Made by a program: the position numbers and the translations under genes
Shown here: piece after piece, positions 58,859-64,000 of the stretch
Layout of the letters: the number at the start of each line of letters is the position of its first letter
How positions within the stretch are numbered: position 1 is the first letter of the stretch
Notes under the pieces: generated by a model
Databases searched by the model: none
Seen by the model: only the letters and a program-made list of their open reading frames with translations
Told to the model about the DNA's origin: nothing
Assembly: GCA_017417385.1 (NCBI GenBank)
Contig: JAFPZF010000006.1
Span: forward strand, 38,835-102,834
Source: Bacteroidales bacterium
GTDB taxonomy: Bacteria > Bacteroidota > Bacteroidia > Bacteroidales > Marinilabiliaceae
Reading direction: 5' to 3'
Length of the DNA stretch: 64,000 nt

Positions 58859-59632
58859 ATGCTGAAGATTAACTGTATCGTAGTAGATGATGATTCGTTC
58901 TCGAGCAAAGTGATGACGAGTTTCATCAGTCGGACGAGTAGCTTGTCGTTGGCGGGCTACTTTGCGAGCGCTATTGATGCGGTGAACTTCCTGTTGAGCA
59001 AAGAGGCGGAGAACATAGGGATAGTGTTTCTCGACATAGAGATGCCTGAGATGAGCGGGATAGAGTTTATGCGAACGGTAGATCTCTCACACATAGAGGT
59101 GATCATGTACTCGTCTCAGGAGAAGTATGCGTTGGAGTCGTATGAGTATGACGTGTGCGACTATCTACTCAAGCCAGTCAGCTATGCAAGGTTTATCAAG
59201 TCGGTAAACAAGGCGAAGCTACGGATAGACCAGAAGGGCAGTGGAGTCATCAGTGAGACTGCGAAGAATGTAGTCGAGAATGACACGAGGCCGTCGATAT
59301 GTCTGAAGGACATAAATGGTCAGACTCACAAGATACATCAGGATGACATTGCCTTGATACAGGCGATGGAGAATTATATCAAGATATCTACACCATACGC
59401 ACAGTTGACGATACACATGACAATGAAGAGGATCATGGACTTGTTGTCGACGGATGAAGTTGTGAGGGTACACAGGTCGTTTGCGGTAGGTCGTCGATAC
59501 GTCGTTCGTGCGAGTGCGGATGAGGTAGTCGCACAGATAGGGACAAAGGAGACGAAGATGCCACTGAGCAGGACGTATCGTGTAGTCATAAAGAGTTTGA
59601 TGGAGGGCAAGGATGTATGGTCGGAAGGTTGA
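58859..59632 (+). CDS. LytTR-family response regulator
   Basis: 257 aa. Receiver domain (residues 1-125): CIVVDDDSFSS (acidic pocket), GIVFLDIEMPEMSGIEF (phospho-accepting Asp), VIMYSSQEKYALESYEYDVC and YLLKPVSYARFIKSVNKAKL (Lys). DNA-binding LytTR domain (residues about 150-250): DIALIQAMENYIKISTPYAQ, MTMKRIMDLLSTDEVVRVHR, SFAVGRRYVV and ETKMPLSRTYRVVIKSLM. The histidine kinase partner is not in the vicinity. It is downstream of the SiaB/SiaC pair and overlaps the next gene by 16 bp. Confidence 0.92.
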   Translation: MLKINCIVVDDDSFSSKVMTSFISRTSSLSLAGYFASAIDAVNFLLSKEAENIGIVFLDIEMPEMSGIEFMRTVDLSHIEVIMYSSQEKYALESYEYDVCDYLLKPVSYARFIKSVNKAKLRIDQKGSGVISETAKNVVENDTRPSICLKDINGQTHKIHQDDIALIQAMENYIKISTPYAQLTIHMTMKRIMDLLSTDEVVRVHRSFAVGRRYVVRASADEVVAQIGTKETKMPLSRTYRVVIKSLMEGKDVWSEG

Positions 59633-60174
59633 GCAGCTTTCTGGTAAAATCATCTATTGTTTTAATGAGCTTAGTCTCTTGTCTCTACGTCGGTGCACAG
59701 CCGAGGGACAAGGGACATTTTCTTGTCAAAGTAGGGGAAAAGCTGCCTCATTTCCAGTACGTCAGCATAGAGGGTGATACACTTGACACAGATTTCCTGA
59801 AAGGGCAGGTTGTCGTCGTAGTATTTGCTGCGAGCTGGTGTCCGTTCAGTGGTCATCAGTTGCAGGTGCTCGAGAGCAAGCTATGGGGGAGACGGAAGGG
59901 AAATCCGGACTTCACGATGATAGGGATATGCGAGGACAACGATAAAGAGAGTCGGGAAGAGTTTCTTCGTCAACGCAAGGAGAACGGGATCACAATACCG
60001 TTTGCATTTGACGAGGATGAGAAGATATATCGACAGTTTGTGACGCCGCATGGAAGTGTGACGCGGACGGTGCTTGTAGACAGGAACGGGATAATAGCAG
60101 ACATGCACGATGTACACACTCGGCGAGATGAGTGGCAGTTGAGGCGAATGGTTAGTTATCTATTGAAGCATTAG
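59617..60174 (+). CDS. Exported thioredoxin-like (TlpA/peroxiredoxin-type) protein with a single active-site Cys
   Basis: 185 aa with a signal peptide (ending YVGAQ). The domain reads KVGEKLPHFQYVSIEGDTLD, GQVVVVVFAASWCPFSGHQL and GICEDNDKESREEF, ending with TVLVDRNGIIADMHD, typical of AhpC/TSA-TlpA proteins. The active-site motif is WCPFS, so the second Cys of the CxxC pair is a Ser; classical disulfide exchange by CxxC is not possible. It overlaps the LytTR gene by 16 bp and is 4 bp from the LysE gene, so the genes are one operon. Confidence 0.8.
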   Translation: MVGRLSSFLVKSSIVLMSLVSCLYVGAQPRDKGHFLVKVGEKLPHFQYVSIEGDTLDTDFLKGQVVVVVFAASWCPFSGHQLQVLESKLWGRRKGNPDFTMIGICEDNDKESREEFLRQRKENGITIPFAFDEDEKIYRQFVTPHGSVTRTVLVDRNGIIADMHDVHTRRDEWQLRRMVSYLLKH

Positions 60175-60178
60175 TTAG

Positions 60179-60820
60179 ATGGAGGTTGTAAGTGTAGTTC
60201 GCCTTTGGGTAGAGGGACTGATGATAGGGTTTGTAGCGTCGATACCGTTAGGTCCGATAGGAGTGTTGTGCATACAGAGGACGCTTAGCAAGGGGCGAAT
60301 GTCAGGGTTTGTAAGTGGCGCAGGGGCAGCGACGTCGGACTTCCTGTATGCGGTAGTGGCGGCGTTCAGCGTCTCGATAGTAACGGATTTCATCAATGAG
60401 CATCAGCGGTTGCTAGAGATAGTAGGGGCGGTAGTCCTGATATGTCTTGGAGTGAACATGTTGATGGCGAAGCCGGCGAAGTTTAGACGTCGGAACAACA
60501 GGACGAACATCAACTTGTGGCAGGACTATGTGTCGACACTCTTTTTGACGTTGTCGAATCCGATGGCGTTAATAGTATTTCTGGCGGCCTTCAGTCTGAT
60601 AGGGGCGTCTGGGAGTCGGGCCCAGCAGGCGATGATGGTGTGCGGGGTGCTTATGGGGGCGTTGTGCTGGTGGCTATGTCTGACGTTGATGGTTGGGCTG
60701 TTCAGGCATAAGCTGACCATACGAAGGTTGTTGTACATCAACAGGATAGCGGGAGCTGTGATAATAGTCCTAGTGTTGTCGACAGTCATAATAGAGTTTG
60801 CACGGATTGTTGCGGCATAA
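60179..60820 (+). CDS. LysE-family translocator
   Basis: 213 aa with six transmembrane segments. The start GLMIGFVASIPLGPIGVLCI followed by QRTLSKGRMSGFVSGAGAAT is the hallmark of LysE/RhtB exporters, and WQDYVSTLFLTLSNPMALIV is the second conserved motif. The substrate is probably an amino acid or related metabolite. It is 4 bp after the thioredoxin-like gene and 9 bp before the YbbR gene. LysE followed by YbbR is a frequent Bacteroidales gene order. Confidence 0.88.
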   Translation: MEVVSVVRLWVEGLMIGFVASIPLGPIGVLCIQRTLSKGRMSGFVSGAGAATSDFLYAVVAAFSVSIVTDFINEHQRLLEIVGAVVLICLGVNMLMAKPAKFRRRNNRTNINLWQDYVSTLFLTLSNPMALIVFLAAFSLIGASGSRAQQAMMVCGVLMGALCWWLCLTLMVGLFRHKLTIRRLLYINRIAGAVIIVLVLSTVIIEFARIVAA

Positions 60821-60829
60821 ATAGAGCAC

Positions 60830-61801
60830 GTGAGGAACATCTTCCACATATTAGGGAAAAAGTTCAGGAGCAGAGATTTCAAGATCTTTCTGTTGTTTCT
60901 ATTGTTGTCCGTCCTCATGTGGTCGGCAGAGAAGCTACGTCAGCAGTATCGGGTAAACATCCCATTTGAGATAGAGAGCGTAAACGTCCCCGAGAGCTAT
61001 GTCGTTCCGGGGCGGGAGGTAGATAAAGTAAATGTCACAATAGAGGGTAGTGGCTTTAGCATATTATTGTCCAGTTTCAGGTCGAACACAGTCACGGTGC
61101 CCGTTTCAGGGTTGGGAAGACTACAGATAGGAGGAGAGACGTGGGCAGTGTTCCTACCACGGAGGAAGCATGATTTTCAGGAGGTGATGCCGGAGGGGAT
61201 ACGATTTGTAGAAGTCTCGACAGATACGATACTCATACCATTATTGAAAGTCAGGCAGAAGTTGCTTCCAGTCAGGGTGCGACAGGAGGTCATGTTGTCG
61301 CCTCAGCATCAGATGTCGTCGCCGGTAGTCGTCAGTCCGGACAGCATCTTAGTTAAGGGGACGAACAATGTCATGGATACATTGAGTTGCATATACACGG
61401 AGGATTTAGAACCGTTGTTGATAAGCGACACGACAAAGTTCGAGGCGAGACTAGTCATGCCGAGCAACACGCTGTCCAACGATAAGGTAGTGTCGGTCAC
61501 ATATAATGTAGAGCCGTATACAGAGAAGAATCTGTCGGTAGGAATCAGATGCATAAACGTCCCGAGGAATTACGAGGCGACATTGTTCCCGCCGGCAGTG
61601 CGGATGACGTTCAGGGTAGGGCTGAGCAGGTTTGAGGAGGCTGAGAAGGAGATGTTTGACGTAGTGGCCGATTTCAAGGGGATACATCCAGGGGACGGTA
61701 AGACCCAGGTGAAGTTGTCTGTCGAGTCGTCGCCGTCGTTTGTCAGTCATATAGTCTCGTATCCAGTTGCAGCAGAGTTTTTGCTGCAGAAAAGGCGGTA
61801 A
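60830..61801 (+). CDS. YbbR-domain protein
   Basis: 323 aa from a GTG start. One N-terminal transmembrane segment (DFKIFLLFLLLSVLMWSAEK) precedes YbbR-like beta-sandwich domains (VNIPFEIESVNVPESYVVPG, VNVTIEGSGFSILLSSFRSN, PVRVRQEVMLSPQHQMSSPV, VVVSPDSILVKGTNN). In Firmicutes YbbR (CdaR) regulates the c-di-AMP cyclase; in Bacteroidetes the role is open. In many relatives coaE follows this gene, but here the next gene is aroQ after a promoter-bearing gap. Confidence 0.85.
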   Translation: MRNIFHILGKKFRSRDFKIFLLFLLLSVLMWSAEKLRQQYRVNIPFEIESVNVPESYVVPGREVDKVNVTIEGSGFSILLSSFRSNTVTVPVSGLGRLQIGGETWAVFLPRRKHDFQEVMPEGIRFVEVSTDTILIPLLKVRQKLLPVRVRQEVMLSPQHQMSSPVVVSPDSILVKGTNNVMDTLSCIYTEDLEPLLISDTTKFEARLVMPSNTLSNDKVVSVTYNVEPYTEKNLSVGIRCINVPRNYEATLFPPAVRMTFRVGLSRFEEAEKEMFDVVADFKGIHPGDGKTQVKLSVESSPSFVSHIVSYPVAAEFLLQKRR

Positions 61802-61869
61802 AGGCAAAGAAAATCATTAAATAAAGTGAAAAGTGACTAAAAGCCTTTCCGAATTTAATGAAGCATAAC

Positions 61870-61877
61870 TAATTTTG
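61870..61877 (+). promoter_or_regulatory. Promoter of aroQ
   Basis: TAATTTTG matches TAnnTTTG exactly; TTTC at 61846-61849 could be the upstream element (20-nt spacer). The ATG at 61911 follows 33 bp later. Confidence 0.6.
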
Positions 61878-61910
61878 CGGCAGAAAAGTACGTACAGACT
61901 AAAGAGGCAG

Positions 61911-62345
61911 ATGAACATATTAGTCATAAACGGTCCAAATCTCAATTTACTCGGAGTCAGAGAGCCTGGGATTTATGGAAGTCAAGGCTTTGACAGCTAT
62001 TTGCAGGAGCTTCGTGAGAAGTACAGCGACAGGCAGATAGAGTATTTCCAGAGCAATCATGAGGGAGCCATAATAGACAAGCTTCACGAGGTTGGTTTCG
62101 GTGATTATGGAGTTGTTCTCAATGCGGGAGCGTATACACATACGAGTGTTGCGATAGCGGATGCGATATCAGCGATCAAGGCACCGGTCATCGAGGTTCA
62201 CATCAGCAATGTCATGAGGCGTGAGGAGTTTCGTCATCATTCGTACATTTCGCCGGTCTGTGTAGGTACGATAGCCGGATTTGGCCTTGACTCGTATCGT
62301 CTTGGGGTCGAGGCGTTGCTAAGAATAGAGAAGAAAAGTCTTTAA
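61911..62345 (+). CDS. aroQ: 3-dehydroquinate dehydratase, type II
   Basis: 144 aa from the ATG at 61911 (MNILVINGPNLNLLGVREPG), the conserved family start; an upstream ATG at 61875 lies almost at the promoter. It dehydrates 3-dehydroquinate in the shikimate pathway. Catalytic residues: Tyr in GIYGSQ, His in QSNHEGAIIDKLHE, Asn in VLNAGAYTHTSVAIADAI and Glu/His in VIEVHISNVMRREEFRHHSY. The flexible lid (REPGIYG) is intact. pyk follows 27 bp downstream, as in other Bacteroidales. Confidence 0.96.
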   Translation: MNILVINGPNLNLLGVREPGIYGSQGFDSYLQELREKYSDRQIEYFQSNHEGAIIDKLHEVGFGDYGVVLNAGAYTHTSVAIADAISAIKAPVIEVHISNVMRREEFRHHSYISPVCVGTIAGFGLDSYRLGVEALLRIEKKSL

Positions 62346-62372
62346 AAAGCAAAATAAATAACCACAATAAAG

Positions 62373-63803
62373 ATGAAGAAAAAGTTCACAAAGATTGTCA
62401 CGACTATCTCGGACATCCGTTGCGACGTTGAGTTCCTTCGCAAGTTGCACGAGGCAGGAATGAATGTAGTCCGTTGTAACACGGCACACATGACCACGGA
62501 GTCGATCAACGCCATCCTCAAGAACACGCGTGCTGTCTCTGACAAGATTGCGATACTTGTTGACACGAAGGGTCCGGAGATCCGTACTACTCCTTGCGAG
62601 CAGCCAATCATCTTTGAGGCTGGAAAGAAGATTATCGTCAAGGGCGATCCGAAGCAGACCTCATCAAGCGAGCTCTTGTGTGTGTCGTATGCAGGATTCG
62701 TCAACGACCTCTCGGTCGGCAAGCAGATCTTGATTGACGACGGAGACGTCTCGCTCAGGGTAGACGAGAAGCATGAGGACTACCTTGTATGTACGATTGA
62801 GAACAGTGGTCGCATCAAGGACGGCAGGAAGAGTGTCAACGTTCCTGGAGTCAGCATCAGCCTTCCATCATTGACAGAGAAGGATAAGAGCTTCGTCCTA
62901 TGGGCAATCGAGAACAACGTAGACTTCATTGCACACTCGTTCGTACGCAGTGCGAAGGATGTCAAGGAGATTCAGGACATACTCGACGCACACAACAGCC
63001 CTATCAAGATCATCGCGAAGATCGAGAACGAGGATGGCGTCAACAACATAGATGAGATCATCAACTGCACATATGGTATCATGGTTGCACGTGGTGACCT
63101 TGGTATCGAGGTGCCGATCGAGCGTATCCCATTCATTCAGCGTGCACTTATCCGCAAGTGTATCGAGGCTAAGAAGCCGGTCATCGTAGCTACGCAGATG
63201 CTTCACACGATGATCGAGAATCCGCGTCCGACGCGTGCAGAGGTCACCGATATTGCAAACGCAATCTACCACAGGACTGACGCTATTATGCTCAGCGGTG
63301 AGACGACGTATGGCAAGTATCCGGTCGAGGCAGTTCAGACGATGGCACGTGTAGCTAATGTAGCTGAGGATGCCAAGGACTCTCGTAACGACATTCCAGT
63401 TCCTCCGGTCAAGAACGAGATTGCTACGTACCTTGCAGAGTCGGTAGTCGGTGCATCTAAGGAGCTTCCTATCAAGGCTATCATAGCAGACAGTTTCACA
63501 GGCAAGACGGCACGTTACATAGCAGCATTCCGTAGCCCGATCCCGGTTTACTCGCTTTGCTATGAGGCACGTGTGGCGCGTGAGCTTTCGCTCTCGTATG
63601 GTGTCTTTGCAGATGTCGTAGAGGAGGGCAAGACGAAGAGCGAGACGCTTCGCAACACCGTCAAGAGCCTTCAGGCAAGTGGCGATCTGAACCTTGGCGA
63701 CCTCGTCGCATATATTGGTGGCAGCATCGGTGCAGGCACGTCGTTCCTTGAGATTCTCACAGTCGAGAACCTTCTCAAGAAGATTGACAGCTACATCAAC
63801 TAA
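62373..63803 (+). CDS. pyk: Pyruvate kinase
   Basis: 476 aa. It makes ATP and pyruvate from PEP. Motifs: VVRCNTAHMTTESI, ILVDTKGPEIRTTPC, IAKIENEDGVNNIDEII, GIMVARGDLGIEVPIERIPF, and ATQMLHTMIENPRPTRAEVT with DIANAIYHRTDAIMLSGET, the catalytic and Mg2+/K+ sites. The C-terminal domain is present. The N-terminus (MKKKFTKIVTTISDIRCDVE) differs slightly from the usual TKIVCTIGPA. Codon use points to high expression. A terminator with a GAAA loop follows. Confidence 0.95.
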   Translation: MKKKFTKIVTTISDIRCDVEFLRKLHEAGMNVVRCNTAHMTTESINAILKNTRAVSDKIAILVDTKGPEIRTTPCEQPIIFEAGKKIIVKGDPKQTSSSELLCVSYAGFVNDLSVGKQILIDDGDVSLRVDEKHEDYLVCTIENSGRIKDGRKSVNVPGVSISLPSLTEKDKSFVLWAIENNVDFIAHSFVRSAKDVKEIQDILDAHNSPIKIIAKIENEDGVNNIDEIINCTYGIMVARGDLGIEVPIERIPFIQRALIRKCIEAKKPVIVATQMLHTMIENPRPTRAEVTDIANAIYHRTDAIMLSGETTYGKYPVEAVQTMARVANVAEDAKDSRNDIPVPPVKNEIATYLAESVVGASKELPIKAIIADSFTGKTARYIAAFRSPIPVYSLCYEARVARELSLSYGVFADVVEEGKTKSETLRNTVKSLQASGDLNLGDLVAYIGGSIGAGTSFLEILTVENLLKKIDSYIN

Positions 63804-63828
63804 TAGTTGACAGACTACATAGTAAAAT

Positions 63829-63860
63829 GCCCTCGGTGCGAAAGCATCGGGGGCGTTTTC
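63829..63860 (+). terminator. Rho-independent terminator after pyk
   Basis: GCCCTCGGTGC and GCATCGGGGGC pair (with G-T pairs) around a GAAA tetraloop and are followed by GTTTTC. Confidence 0.9.
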
Positions 63861-63874
63861 GGTACGCTCGGCAT

Positions 63875-64000
63875 GAGCAGTGTCTAACGGGTGCAAGTCC
63901 CGAGTGCGGCCTAATAGCGGCAAGCACATAGCCCAAGGCAAGGGTGTCCATCGTGAGGTGGAATCTGAAGGAAGCCGGCGGCAAACATCTGGCCTGACGC
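63875..64000 (+). mobile_element. Group II intron, 5' part (domain I), continuing beyond the window
   Basis: After the pyk terminator the sequence has the features of a bacterial group II intron domain I: the CGGGTGCAAGTCCCG hairpin, GCCCAAGGCAAGGGTGTCCA, CGTGAGGTGGAATCTGAAGG followed by AAGCCGGCGGCAAA, and the start of the next stem (CTGGCCTGACGC). The 5' boundary is uncertain, between 63861 and 63886, because a 14-mer GGTACGCTCGGCAT precedes it and also occurs at 48133. The maturase ORF would lie outside the window. Confidence 0.85.

Overview
The window looks like a chromosomal segment of a Bacteroidales bacterium, probably Prevotellaceae-like. The reasons are the gene families (DUF4465, DUF4595, PL11 and RemB-like proteins, a Bacteroidetes-type DPP III, PPi-dependent PFK, a CBM20-MalQ, a SiaB/SiaC pair), the gyrA-TPR order, the lack of strong Shine-Dalgarno sequences, and several promoters that fit the Bacteroidetes pattern (TTG, 19-20 nt spacer, TAnnTTTG). 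No tRNA, rRNA or CRISPR array was seen.

Layout. 1-7 kb: the 3' part of gyrA, a TPR protein, a lipoprotein, a dipeptidyl peptidase III broken by one in-frame TAA, and a DUF2807 protein. 7-16.5 kb: mostly minus-strand genes (membrane protein, tkt-rpiB, a MurG-like glycosyltransferase, glgB with a histidine kinase) plus an AraC regulator on plus. 17-23 kb: a small HTH protein, mazG, a membrane-anchored unknown, an Omp85-like barrel, a BASS transporter and a DUF4595 lipoprotein. 23-26 kb: a rhamnogalacturonan lyase (PL11). 26.5-37 kb: an AAA/DUF4143 ATPase behind a palindromic repeat array, a lipoprotein, fmt with a RemB-like barrel, a SIS isomerase, a phosphohexomutase and clpC. 37-44 kb: a DUF4465 protein under a cobalamin riboswitch, a divergent soluble PocR-MCP receptor, pfp, and three FGE-like paralogues. 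44-48 kb: malQ-cdd and a duplicated peptidoglycan-binding-domain protein. 48-57.6 kb: a plant-polysaccharide cluster (GH78 rhamnosidase, a GH67N-like lipoprotein, a DUF3781 protein, a 1385-aa multi-domain hydrolase). 57.7-64 kb: SiaB-SiaC, a LytTR regulator, a thioredoxin-like protein, LysE, YbbR, aroQ, pyk, and the 5' end of a group II intron running off the window.

Three large-scale observations stand out. First, the plus strand is purine/G-rich at both ends of the window but pyrimidine/C-rich from about 6.3 to 16.7 kb, whichever strand the genes are on, which suggests a roughly 10-kb inversion. Second, many intergenic regions hold short tandem arrays with an 11-bp period (or 22 or 33 bp), often just past a terminator; the most striking is four 33-bp palindromic units in front of the DUF4143 ATPase. 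Third, a structured-RNA candidate and an inverted-repeat promoter lie in the SiaB/SiaC/LytTR signalling locus. The carbohydrate genes (PL11, GH78, the large hydrolase) point to use of pectin or rhamnogalacturonan; glgB, malQ, pfp, tkt-rpiB and pyk cover glycogen and central carbon metabolism.
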